Shown here piece by piece: positions 1 to 10,906 of a DNA stretch of 64,000 bases. Numbering within the stretch: the stretch's first letter is position 1; each line of letters opens with the position of its first letter. The notes under the pieces are model-generated. The model ran no database searches. It was not told the origin of the DNA and saw nothing but the letters and a program-made list of their open reading frames with translations. A program made the translations under genes and the position numbers. Origin of the DNA: Calonectria ilicicola (Eukaryota; Ascomycota; Sordariomycetes; Hypocreales; Nectriaceae); NCBI GenBank assembly GCA_020809705.1, contig CP085835.1, forward strand, positions 186,001-250,000. The letters run 5' to 3'.

Positions 1-511
1 TCACCCATAATATGAAAGAAAAAGAAAAAAAAAGCTTTCCATGATAATACTATATTCACCTCGCTTCTTACTTTGATCTCCATCAATCCTACATTCAAAT
101 GACACCTGGGAACTTGAACAATTTATCAAACGCTGGTATCAGCTTATATTTTTGTACTCTTGAATTCACTCACCAAATAGAGTTAGTATTCACTTGCAAT
201 GAAATTGGAAGTATTACTCACAGAATACCAGGGTCAAGCCAAACCCGAGGAATAGGTCGGCCTAGTGGCCGAACATGCGGAATATTGCTTGTCTCCATCG
301 GTTGACGTCCATCAAAGATCCTAGCCTCGACAACACTACTCGGAGACCGAGCATCATGTCAAATATTGGGTAAAATACAGAAGATAAATAAGTCTGGACA
401 CTTCGCTTTTAGTCAGTGGATTCATTCATCAGCATCGGGCCAGTTCATCGACCTTAGACCAATCTTCTACACTTGATTCTTACCGCAGCAGCTTTCTGAA
501 AATCTTTTACA
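1..511. other. 5' edge, no gene seen
   Basis: I see no supported coding sequence here. The short open frame near 99-305 lacks any recognisable domain. The part nearest 512 is presumably the promoter and 5' leader of the monooxygenase gene that follows. Confidence 0.5.
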
Positions 512-2149
512 ATGCCTTCGATCATTCATAATGATGCCATAATCATTGGGGCTGGTTTTGGAGGAATCCATAGCCTCCATGTTATGCGCAGCCTTGGCTT
601 GTCAGCTACGGTTCTGGAGCGCGCTCCGGATGTAGGAGGAACCTGGTGGTATAACCGCTACCCTGGGTGTATGAGTGACACTGAAACTCACGTTTACCGC
701 CTTTTTTGGGACAAGGAAGACTTGCAAACGTACCCATGGAAGAATCGATATGTTCAGGCCCCTGAGATCTTGGACTACCTTCAACATGTTGTGCATAAAC
801 ATGACATGAGGAAAGACATCCAACTTGATGCGGAAGTTACCGAGGCATCATGGGACAGTACAGCTGCATTGTGGGTTGTCAAGACGAAGAACCCAAAGAC
901 ATCTTTGGAAAAGCAATTTACGGGTCGATATCTGATTACAGCTCTGGGGTCTCTCCATAAGAAAATCTTTCCCGACATTCCAGGTCTTGATACCTTCCAG
1001 GGCGTCTTGGCACACTCATCCGACTGGGACCCCGAAACCATAATCTCTGGTAAAAGAGTCGGAGTTGTGGGTTGTGGAGCTACGGGGGTTCAAATTATCA
1101 CCGCGATAGCATCAGAGGTTGAGTCCCTAGTGTCCTTTCAACGCAACCCTCAGTACACGGTCCCCACAAGAGATGGCCCAATCACCGCAGAACAGAGAGC
1201 TTGGATCAATGTCCATTACGATGAAATCATTGAACAAGTGTGGAATTCGGCGACTGGATTCGGAATTGCCGAAAGCACGCGTCCAACCATGTCTGTCAGT
1301 GAAGAGGAGCGGGAGCAAATCTTTGAAAACCTTTGGCAATTTGGTCAGGGCGCTCACTTCTTGTTTGGTGGCTTTTCAGATATACCTATGGATCCCAAGG
1401 CAAATGATGAAGCCTGTCGCTTTTTGCGCCAAAAGATTTTGCAGCTAGTCAAGGATCCTGCTAAAGCCGAGATGGTCATGCCTCGAGAACCGTTTGCTCG
1501 TCGTCCATTATGCGATTCGGGATACTACGAGGCTATCAATCGGGATAACGTGGAGATTGTCGATTGCAAGAAAAGTCCCATTGTGGCTGTTACGCCTGAT
1601 GGTATCAAGACGAGTGACGGAATCACTCACAAACTTGACGTTCTCATCTTTGCAACTGGCTTTGACGCTATCGATGGATCGTACACGGGTTTCCCTATTC
1701 GCGGAGAATCAGGAAAATTGCTTATGGATCATTGGAAAGATGGTCCCAGAAGCTATTTTGGGATCACATGCGCAGGCTTTCCCAACATGTTTATGATTAA
1801 TGGACCGCTTGGCCCGTTCGGCAACAACGTGGCGGCATTGCAATGCGTGACGAAGCCTATTTCCCGCATTATTGAAGCGGCAGAAAATCTCCCAAAACAA
1901 CGGGAGGGAGGAGCTTCTAATGGCTACGTGATTCGGGCAACAATCTCAGCAGAAGCTGAATGGACCAGCAAGTGCCAGGAGATGAGCAAACATTCATTGT
2001 TCTCGACGGTAGGCTCGTGGATCAACGGTGGTAATGTATCCGGGAAGCCAGGTCCAGCCAAAGTCTACTACGGAGGCATAAAGAATTATCTCAAGGCTTC
2101 CAATGAGGTTTTAGAAAACGATTACGAAGGATTCACATTTAGTGAGTGA
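512..2149 (+). CDS. Baeyer-Villiger-type FAD monooxygenase
   Basis: A single-exon gene of 545 aa starting at an ATG. The N-terminal FAD Rossmann motif GAGFGG is at residues 13-18, followed by the GGTWWYNRYPG segment typical of cyclohexanone/phenylacetone-type enzymes. The Baeyer-Villiger fingerprint FxGxxxHxxxWD reads FQGVLAHSSDWD at 162-173, and a second (NADPH) Rossmann motif, GCGATG, lies near 187-192. Known family members insert oxygen next to a ketone, giving an ester or lactone, using NADPH and O2. The length is normal for the class and no break is seen. A Zn2Cys6 regulator follows on the same strand and a 2-oxoglutarate dioxygenase lies beyond it, so a small catabolic or secondary-metabolite cluster is possible. 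The substrate cannot be read from the sequence. Confidence 0.92.
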   Translation: MPSIIHNDAIIIGAGFGGIHSLHVMRSLGLSATVLERAPDVGGTWWYNRYPGCMSDTETHVYRLFWDKEDLQTYPWKNRYVQAPEILDYLQHVVHKHDMRKDIQLDAEVTEASWDSTAALWVVKTKNPKTSLEKQFTGRYLITALGSLHKKIFPDIPGLDTFQGVLAHSSDWDPETIISGKRVGVVGCGATGVQIITAIASEVESLVSFQRNPQYTVPTRDGPITAEQRAWINVHYDEIIEQVWNSATGFGIAESTRPTMSVSEEEREQIFENLWQFGQGAHFLFGGFSDIPMDPKANDEACRFLRQKILQLVKDPAKAEMVMPREPFARRPLCDSGYYEAINRDNVEIVDCKKSPIVAVTPDGIKTSDGITHKLDVLIFATGFDAIDGSYTGFPIRGESGKLLMDHWKDGPRSYFGITCAGFPNMFMINGPLGPFGNNVAALQCVTKPISRIIEAAENLPKQREGGASNGYVIRATISAEAEWTSKCQEMSKHSLFSTVGSWINGGNVSGKPGPAKVYYGGIKNYLKASNEVLENDYEGFTFSE

Positions 2150-2664
2150 GGAACTTGGCATGGTTGATTGTTGATGATAGGATTGGACACTGAGGTCGAA
2201 CTTGGGGATTGACAAATCACAACTCATTTAGAATTTCTCTCTTTTTTTTCTTCTTTATAAAAAAACGAACAAAAATATATGATGCTTTTTATTAATGCAT
2301 GTCACCGATTCTCGCATTTGTGGTATGAGTCAGCAGTGCCACAGCGCATCAAATACCGCAGCTGTGGCCATGATCTTCAAAGGTAGACATGGAAGCTCCC
2401 TGTTCTTAGACATGTGGTTGGTGCTACAATCACCAAAGTCAAAGTCTAAGTCGCAGATGCTCAGATACTCTGATGCTCTTAGCTTTGGGTCAATTTGCGT
2501 GGGCTCGCTCTCGGAACCCGAGGCTCGCGAGAGGCCGCTAATGATATCTTCGGCGCCGTAATTTGGTCCGGGACCGAGACGGGTGGACCAAAACCGAAGG
2601 CCTCGTCTCGGATTTCCGCCATCCCAGTGATCAGCCTAAATCTACACTGCAACCAACGGCCATC
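2150..2664. other. Intergenic: terminator/promoter region
   Basis: This holds the 3' end of the monooxygenase (AT-rich stretch near 2235-2285) and the promoter of the Zn2Cys6 gene. The open frames here overlap the regulator's leader and show no domain. Confidence 0.5.
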
Positions 2665-5010
2665 ATGGATCCCAGCCCGGAATGCGAAATGGTCGACATT
2701 GCTACAGGACGCAAACGCAGACGGCCCGCTATTGCATGCATCCAGTGCCGTCGGCGAAAGGTGGCATGCGACAAGCAACGGCCGTGTTCGAGATGCGTCA
2801 AAAAGCAAATCCAATGCCAGTACCAGATGAAACCAAGACCCGCCAGTACCCCAAAACAGCCAATTGAGAGCCAGCCTACGCGGGCCAAGCTTCGACGGTT
2901 GGAAGCTGGAGAGCTTGATCTACAGTTCAGTGATCCATCTCATCGCGATGTAGCCGACGATCCACTTAGCTCCGCGCCAACTTCTCAATTGGGCTCCTCA
3001 ATCTACAGCATTCCAAGCCTCACACCTGACAACATCACATCTCTGTCACCTCTATCCACCGTCTCACAGCCTGACCTTGGCAGTCGTTTCCGCAAGTCAA
3101 GACTTTTCGGGCAAAGCCACTGGTCCAATGCCCTCGCACCGGTAAATCCAAGTGCCCCGTCCCCATCTCCGTTCAATAAGGCTTTAATCGAATAGCTGAT
3201 CCACTCTCCAGTTTGAACAATCATTTCGGGTACCACCCAACTCCTTGTTCCAGGGAGACCCAGTTTGTAACACGACGCCAGAGCTGCATGACATGTTGAT
3301 TCAATGCAAAGTTGCAGCCAAAATAATTAAGTCAGACCGACCTGTTGCACAAAGGATTCCTCTAGACCTGCGGGAATGTGTTCCTTCCAAGGATATTTGC
3401 GATGAGTTTGTGGATGCTTACTTTCGCACTTTCGAAACCGTTTATCGAGTACTTCACAAACCGTCGTTTTACCAACACTATATTCAGCACTGGAAGGACC
3501 CGAGCCTATCAACAGAGCCTTTCATAGTTTTGCTTCTTCTAGTTCTATCTATCGGAAGCTCTTTCCATCGAGATGTCAACAAGCCATCTGCTTACTACGA
3601 CCCGGATGCATGGCGTTGGACCTTTGCTGCACAGTTATGGGTAGGAACCCCGCTAAAAAAGACCCATCTCAACATACAAGGCTTGCAAATCCACTGTCTT
3701 TTGATAATGTCGCTCCAGGTCAATGGAACAGGTGGAGACATGGCGTGGGTTTCTTCCGGGTCACTCCTTCGCTCAGCCATGGCTATCGGATTGCATCGAG
3801 AACCTTCCTTGTTGCCGCAGGTTTCACTTCTTGAAGCCGAGATTAGACGACGTCTATGGGCCACCGTTTTGGAAATCACGGTTCAATGTGCACTTGACAA
3901 TGGGATGCCACCAATGATATCTACCCGCGATTATGATTGCCGCATTCCTTCCAACATTGACGATGATCAAATCGACGAAAGTACCACCATAATGCCGCCG
4001 GCAAAATTAATTACAGAATGGACACAGTCCTCGGGGCAAATAGCTCTTGCTAGAAGCCTTTCACTGAGACTCAAAATAACAGAGTCTCTCAATGGTATTC
4101 ACTCTCGGCTGACCTACCCCGAGGTCTTGTCGATGGGCAAGGAGCTGAGTGAACTCTGTGGGTCAATATCACATCATCAGGACTCTTATCATCGTGCTAC
4201 ATTATCCGACCGAGGACCGATATCTGCCTTCCAGCTTAAAATGGTTGAGGTTCTCAGTCGACGATTCCTTCTTGCATTACACACGCCATTCGCATTGCTT
4301 GCCGAGTCAAACCCCTTGTATTACTATTCCTGTAAAGTTTGCACCGAAACCTCTTTTCTTCTTTTGTCATATCGAACCAAAGACGGCCCAGACACAATTG
4401 ACGACTACGTTCAAATGCAAATAATCGGCCGAGGTATTCTAAGAAGTATCCTTCTTCAAGCAGGGTTTACCCTGTGCATACAGCTGATGGCTGGGTTGTC
4501 CAAGGATAATTTGCAGAGCGCCGTGACGTTGGATAGTCACGCTTTGCACTCTGCTTTGAAGCGAATAGTCGACATCTGGCAGCATCGAGTTAAAGCTGGC
4601 GAAACCAACATCAGGGGCTATGTATCATTTGCATGCGCGTTAGCTCAAGCCGATGCTCTTAAAGCTGGGAGCGATGTTAAAGACGCTATTCTGGAAACGG
4701 CCAAGCGATCTTTACAAGAATCTCAAGAAACTTTATGTGCAAGAGCAGCAGAAATAAGCGAAGCACAAGCATCGATCTCGGTAGAGCCAGTTAAGCAACC
4801 ACAAGATGAGATATTTACTGCCTGGTTTGTATGGGTTACCTGAATGTATGTCCTACACAGAACAAAACTAACATTGAATCAGGACTCAGGATTTAGTACC
4901 ATAGACTCAATGAACGGTAGGAAGCCCCTCTAAAAATAAATTTCAATCGCTAATTCTTGTGGTTTACATCAGGAAACGAGTTGGTGGATCTTTTCGATTT
5001 TGATTTCTAG
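2665..5010 (+). CDS. Zn2Cys6 transcription factor with fungal_trans domain
   Basis: I read four exons: 2665-3141, 3212-4828, 4883-4916 and 4973-5010, giving about 721 aa. The binuclear zinc cluster is at residues 25-51 with spacing C-x2-C-x6-C-x5-C-x2-C-x6-C, preceded by the basic run RKRRRP. Exon 2 encodes the fungal-specific regulatory domain (YFRTFETVYRVLHKPSF and a later RRRLWATVLE-type segment). Introns 1-3 all keep frame; the first has CTGAT just before its acceptor. The last two small exons add an acidic/aromatic tail ending DLFDFDF. If they are not used, the protein would end at 4843 instead. The ATG at 2665 is the first one close to the zinc cluster; an earlier start is possible. It probably controls the flanking oxidative genes (inference from position). 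Its end is 41 bp from the convergent dioxygenase. Confidence 0.85.
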
Positions 5011-5051
5011 GACCAAGACATTGCATAATCATTTTATAACTCGTAATCGAT

Positions 5052-6137
5052 TTATTTAACCTCGACATTATAACTAGCTTTGAATTTGTTCAGAATATGC
5101 TGCTCGACTGTGATTGCATCTGCATCGTTGCTTCCGTCTAGCGGCCGAAGTTTGAAACCTAGATTTCCACTGTAAAAAAAGGGCACGCTGTAGCGATGTT
5201 CATTTCCGGTATTGATAACACGATGAACAGCACTGCGATACGCGCCACGGGTCCATCCATCCAGCAAATCACCAACATTAACCACGTATCGGCCCGCTAC
5301 TGCAGGCACTGGGATCCAGCTGTTGGTGGGTGGGTACAGCACCTGGAGTCCGGTCTGATCAGGCTGTTGGAGAAGCAAGGTGAGACAACCAAAGTCGGTA
5401 TGGGACCCAGCTAAAAAGCAAAAAAAAAAAATTATTATCATCAGGAAAGCTGGTAATATGAGAGTCAAATTATCTTACCTCCGAGCTGCCGAGGGTTATT
5501 AGACCTTTGTGGTGGGTAATGGAGTAATCTGACATTCGCAACAGGTTCGATAATAAAGTCATCAAATATTTTCGGACCATATGGCAGACCGAGTGCGAGG
5601 ATCTTCAGTAATTGGTGGGCTAGGTGGAGTACCTTGTCACGATACTCCATAATGGGCTTTCGAAAGTCATCATCGGGAAGATTTGGCCAAAGGTTGGGGC
5701 CTTGAAGGAACTTGCCGGCCCTTGGATCATCTGCGGGAATCTCGGCGCCGAAGTAAATGCCCTGTTTAGCGTCAGCCAAATCATTTCATCAAGTCTTTCC
5801 GGGGAAGACTAGCGACGCATACCTCTTTCAGATCAGGCAATGCATCGGCCTGTAGGTGCTGTTCTCCAATGATCTCGTATCCTCTTTTAGACACGCCCAT
5901 GGCGTTTTGCATGCTAACCTTCTTCTTATCCTCAAGAGGAAGGTCAAAGAACATTTTGGAGCACTCCATCATCTTGGACTGGAGACTCATGGGGATGCCA
6001 TGACCCACTAGCTGAAAAAAGCCGTACACAGTGCATGCGTCGCGTACCTTGATTACGACTGCATCGCGATCAGACTGAGCCGCATTTGGATCAAGAAATG
6101 GGCTAATATCAATCAGCGGGATTTCGTTTGCAGTCAT
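5052..6137 (-). CDS. 2-oxoglutarate/Fe(II)-dependent dioxygenase
   Basis: Three exons (6137-5823, 5761-5479, 5410-5052) give about 318 aa, normal for the isopenicillin-N-synthase-like superfamily. The N-terminal DIOX_N half holds IPLIDISPF and YGFFQLVGHGIP. The C-terminal half holds the iron ligands H203-T-D205 (SHTDFG) and H262 (VHRVIN), and the RxS pair that binds 2-oxoglutarate (RYSVPFF, near 272-274). Both introns keep frame. Family members hydroxylate, desaturate or cyclise small molecules. The substrate is unknown. The gene is convergent with the Zn2Cys6 regulator, with only 41 bp between stops. Confidence 0.92.
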
Positions 6138-6719
6138 ATTGTCAATGATTTTGAGTGGTATTAATTTTGGGTTTAAGATGATACTAGTTTGCTTGCAAAA
6201 AGACTCCCTCGTCAGCCTTACTGCTTCAATTTATTCCCGGCTTGTGCTGTGTGGCTGTCCCTCCCGGCCAGAAATGTTGCCCGCCAGCAAGGCTTGGCCG
6301 AATCTAACTTGGCCGAGCTTGACTCCTTGGCCGAGCTTGGCCGCGCGCGTTATCGGTCCCGCGGATGATGCAGTGGAGGATGACAATAGGTGCAGGCATA
6401 AGTGGCTAAGATAGTCAAATTCTTGAATTTTTATTCAAATTTAAAGACAGAACGATGTTTATCCATCGAATGCTATTTAAATTATTTTTGCACTTTCTCA
6501 TAGTGATGAATGATCATCAAGTCTTTTTTACTTCAACATGGAGGTTTTATTTACTTGATTCTCTTGCCTCGATTTTTACTGATTGAACTAAATAAAGATT
6601 TTCAAACATGCACACATAAAGATTTTCGCGTATGGTTCTAGTTTGTCCACAATGGTATTGAACTGATATAATGTGGAGGATAAATTGAATAGCAATGAAC
6701 TTGGACAACTCTTCCAGCT
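6138..6719. other. Intergenic between dioxygenase and AAA ATPase gene
   Basis: This is the promoter of the dioxygenase (6138 upward), with the TTGGCCG repeats listed separately, followed by an AT-rich 3' region of the AAA ATPase gene. No coding sequence is supported. Confidence 0.5.
6294..6343. repeat. Four TTGGCCG repeats in dioxygenase promoter
   Basis: TTGGCCG occurs at 6294, 6309, 6327 and 6337, three times followed by A. The copies lie about 155-205 bp upstream of the dioxygenase ATG. GGCC is palindromic and CGG/CCG half-sites are used by Zn2Cys6 proteins, so these may be regulatory, but that is inference. Confidence 0.45.
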
Positions 6720-9700
6720 TCATTCTATTTTTTCATCCTCATCCTCTTCTTCATCGTCATCATCATCGTCGTCATATTCATCGTCACTGAAGCTAATATC
6801 AGCTGGTGGTTGCCGCTTTTTAGTTCGTGTAGGGTAAGGCCGATTAGTCGGGTGATGGGAGTTTGCCATCTCAAAACTCAACTTTCTGGATCCTAGAGTA
6901 GCTTTATAATCCTTCCTGACTGGCTGAACATCTGGATCGGCGTCATATGAGTCATCTCGAAGTTGACTCTCGCGAGCAGTTTCGCTATCCTTTCCACGAA
7001 GCTTCACGATGTAGTCTTCAAACTCATACGTGGTTTTAGCAATCTGGCTGAAGTTTGCTCTAGTGAGTTTCACAATCATCCATTTCTTTTTCTTCTTTTC
7101 TGTCATCTCTTCAATCTTCTGGCCACTAGCTTTGATTTCTTCTCGCCTGTCAAAGTGACCTAGAGCCAAGGCAGTCTGAAAGGCATTTCGCACTTGTCGT
7201 CCATTCCAAGTCTTCCCATCCTTTCTACGCTTGTTGAAGTGCTGCTCAGCGAATTCAAGGAGTTTTTGACGATTGAATTTGACTTTGATTTCTGCTGTTT
7301 CGTTTTCTCTCTCCAACCGAGTCATAATATTGTTCCACAATTTCTTTGTGGCATCTAAGTCCAGTTCGGAATATCGAAGGGAGACGTGAATGCGAGATTT
7401 AAAAGCCTCATCGATCGTGCCCGGACGGTTTGTTGTCAAAAATAAGATACCGGAGTAATATTCCAACTGCCGTAGAAAGACTGGGATCGATAAGCGATGT
7501 GAATATTAGAACTCCAGTATGAAATCGCTTACCTGAGACCAACGCGTTGCGCTTCAACTCTCTATGAGTTCGCGATACCAAAAATACATCGGCTTCGTCC
7601 AAGAGCAATACACAACCCCATTTTTCTGCTCTTGTGGTATGATTGCTAAGTCGCTCTTCAACGGATTCTGGATCTAAGCCCAGATCGCCACACGTGATTG
7701 AATATAAAGGACGCTGTGTATATGCCGCTATTGTCTCTGCGGTGCTTGTTTTACCGGATCCCGGAGGTCCGTGAAGCAAAATGATGAGACCTTGTCCTTT
7801 GCCTGGCACTAAATCTATCTGAGCATTTTCAGAGACTTTCGTGCCTTTTTTCAGTCTTTCCATACGTCGTTGAAACGCTGAAGTGTGATTGTCTACTAAG
7901 GCAACCAGTAGATTCCTATGATGGTCTTGGATTACAAGGTCATTAAACCGTGAGTCTCTTCGACTATCAATATCATGAACATTGTCGACATCTAAAATAT
8001 CTATGGGAGTCGTCAGCTTTAGGGTGTAGGATACCAGGTAGGGAAAGCTCTGTACACCATATTCGATACCTGAATGAATATCCAGGCACCTCCGAGGGCA
8101 TTAAAAGGAGGTAGTCTACGGGCAGCTCAGCATCGCTTGGTTTAAAGACTTCAAGAAACTCTCTGTTATGTGCCAAGTATTCCTCTGCGAGTCTTGAGTC
8201 AATATCGGATCCAGGCTGGACAGCTTGCGGTGGCGGGGGAACGAGTGGCATCTCCGGCTTAAGTGGGTTCAGGCGTCGTCTGCCTGGGTCGATATTCTCG
8301 ACTATATCCGTGGGGTCTGCTTTTCTCCTGGTCAATTTTCCGAAATTATATTTGTAGTATTTGTTGATTTCCCGATACGCATCAAAGTCAACAAAAACTT
8401 CGCTGGAGATATACTCCTGACTGATGTTCGATGGTGGCGTCTGTTCATCGTCATCAGTGTCAGAACCAGAGTCAGTGTCACGAGGGAATTGCTCCCGAAT
8501 ATGACTCCGTGATGGTTTTTTGGCCAATCCTTCGTAATATTTGTGGCCGATGGTTTTCATATATTTTAGACCTCGGGCTTGTAATCGAGCTTTTAGACCT
8601 ACGGGGTCTGGGTCGAATTGGACTGGATAAATGGGAAGGTCTGTGACTGGCCTTTCTCCCAAATAATGGTCGATATCCCAGAAAGTACTCTCAGGGCCAA
8701 CCTGATTGCCATCGTAAGCCATAATATAGGTATCGATCTTCATTGATGTCCACGATGTAAGAGCACGGATTTCTGTGCGCCCTAAAAGGGCATCCGTGCG
8801 CGCCAGTATCCTGCCACCGGTGACAAAGTGTACTTTATGTAACTGTTCCATATCCTGATCTTTAGACAATAAAAGATCTCCAGGACTAAACAAATGCCAT
8901 AAATCATCGAATGCAATCTTTTCAAGCTTCCCGCTTTTTATATTCTCTCTAAGCTTGATGAGCCCTGAAAGATTGCTGTCTATAAAGTCAACAAGGCATT
9001 TAAAGTGAGCAATTCGTTCCTCGAGCTCAGAGATTTTTGTTATTAGGTCATTTGGGATTTTCATCGAGCTGCTGTTTCCACGCTTAATCCTATCGTTGTC
9101 GCTCTGCTGTTCATTTTCTGTATCAAATGCGGTTCCGCTTCCAGTCGCATTGATAATGGAATCAAGGACACACTGATGATTTTGTTGAGTGATATTAGAC
9201 TGTGTTCCGGTAAAGCTATTAGCTCCATGGTTGCCGCTGTATGCAATTGCTGTTATTTCTTTCAACTCGTTCTGCAGCTCAGATAATCGGGTGTAATAGA
9301 GCGGTAGGTATTGAAGTAAGAGCTAGTATTGTTATCTCTCATACTCCTTTGAAACATAGTTGGGGGGCAGGGTTACTTTATAAGGAGGGTTGATGCTGTG
9401 AATTGAAGTGGTTCGAATTAGTCGTTTGCGAGCACTTTTGACAAACATGTGGAGAGTACTTACATGACGGGAAAACTGATTGTAGTTGAGGTGACAAATT
9501 CTAACTCTGCATGTAAGATATTTGAGTTAATTAATATCCTTTGTAGATTCTTTTGGTCCCGTATTAAATCTAAAGGCCTGTGATGTGGTCCTGAGACTTG
9601 GTCTGCTGGGCCTGAAATGCCTTGGCTAAGTCTTTGATAATACGCCTGCATTACTGGAACGGGCCTCTTGGTTGAACCACGAATTCCCTGTTTCCAGTCA

Positions 9701-10250
9701 TCCATAGTACGTGCTTCGATCACGCAAATCCATGGCTCTCTAAAACGGAAAAGAAAAAAATTAAATTATCAGCCAGGTTCAAAATCTTCCTTTAGATGTG
9801 CAAGCCATCGGCGAGTCTGAAATCTATCAATAAAGAAGAAGGATCAACTTACGTATCATCATAACGTTGGCATCGTTTTTCGGATTCATATTTTATTTCG
9901 GCGGCTCTATGGGTTAGTATAGGGGGGAAAATGCGACTATATGGATCCAAGTCTTTCATCAAATCGGCAATCTTTTGGAAAAGTTCGGCATCGGACTCTC
10001 TATTTGTCGATGCGGCCGTATCCCGTTCGCGCGATCTAGTTTTTTCTCTTGGTGATCCTGCCGTCAAATGATTCGATGCCGAATTGAGATTTTCTTTGCT
10101 AGAACGACCTTCCGCCTTTGTGTTTGTAGTGCCTGTTAAACTTTGGTGGAGGTTGCCCGATATTGGGCCTTCAGCCCCGTCCTTGTCCATTCTGGAGGTG
10201 GGTCTGCCCTGCTTTGGACTATTAATATCATTGCCTTGACTCAATGTCAT
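6720..10250 (-). CDS. AAA+ ATPase with DUF7025-like N-terminal region
   Basis: A multi-exon gene. Supported exons are ~10250-9853, 9739-9464, ~9322-8056, 8000-7533 and 7480-6720. The join across 9323-9463 is unsettled: a short exon beginning 9395 looks coding, but its donor is unclear. The N-terminal part is Ser/charged and low complexity. The middle part (LTSWTSMKIDTYIMAYDG, LGERPVTDLPIYPV) resembles the DUF7025 region found before fungal AAA modules. The ATPase has Walker A GPPGSGKTS, Walker B CVLLLDEADVFL, and the sensor/arginine segment TNRPGTIDEAFKSRIH. The C-terminus is an Asp/Glu-rich tail (DDEYDDDDDDDEEE). The start is uncertain; 10250 (MTLSQGND) and 10190 are candidates. Related proteins are common in filamentous fungi with unproven roles; the Bcs1-like AAA fold suggests remodelling of a protein partner. 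Confidence 0.8.
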
Positions 10251-10906
10251 CAAACAACGTAATAGAAGATGATGATCATGATGAGAAGAATTGCACCTAC
10301 CCCTAGTTCTTCTTTTGAACCCAGAAGTGTGCGATAAATGATCTTTTAGCAGCCTGTCTACGCTCGCTGAGATTCCCTGCAAGAGACCGTGGCAATGATG
10401 AAGTGATCGCTCGTGGCCGCTCTAAAATGACAATGACCAGTGTCGAGTTGCAAAACAAAAATATTGTTGTTGTCCCTCAATAATAAATTTTGATGGCAAC
10501 GGCTGCGTTATAGGATCGTTGATGCTGCTAGTCAAGTTGATGTGCGACTGAGGTCTGCGTGATATATTTCTCCTCATTAGAGCCTAGAGAACCCTGCTCG
10601 TCTCGATCGCTTGTCTGTCATCATGTGAGATACCCCGCAAGGATCACTTGTTTAGCCACAATTCTCCAATAGGAACAGCCGAATAACCGCTTCCGCACAT
10701 TCTGCAGCGCTCCCGTGTGTCTCTTTAACTAATGAGCGACATCGCTTCAGACCCCCGACGCTCAACACCAAAATGCCCCAGTTTAAATGGGAAGCAAGCA
10801 CTCCGTGGAGAATTGGAAATGACGGAGGTCATCAAACGGTGTCGAACCTAATGATGGGCAAGATCATATCGGATTTCAATAATCTAATATTGACACTTAA
10901 ATTTAC
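10251..10906. other. Intergenic, promoter of AAA gene
   Basis: No convincing gene. An open frame continues upstream of 10250 to 10382 without an ATG and may be an earlier exon of the AAA gene. The rest is promoter and the 3' end of the RelA/SpoT gene. Confidence 0.4.
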
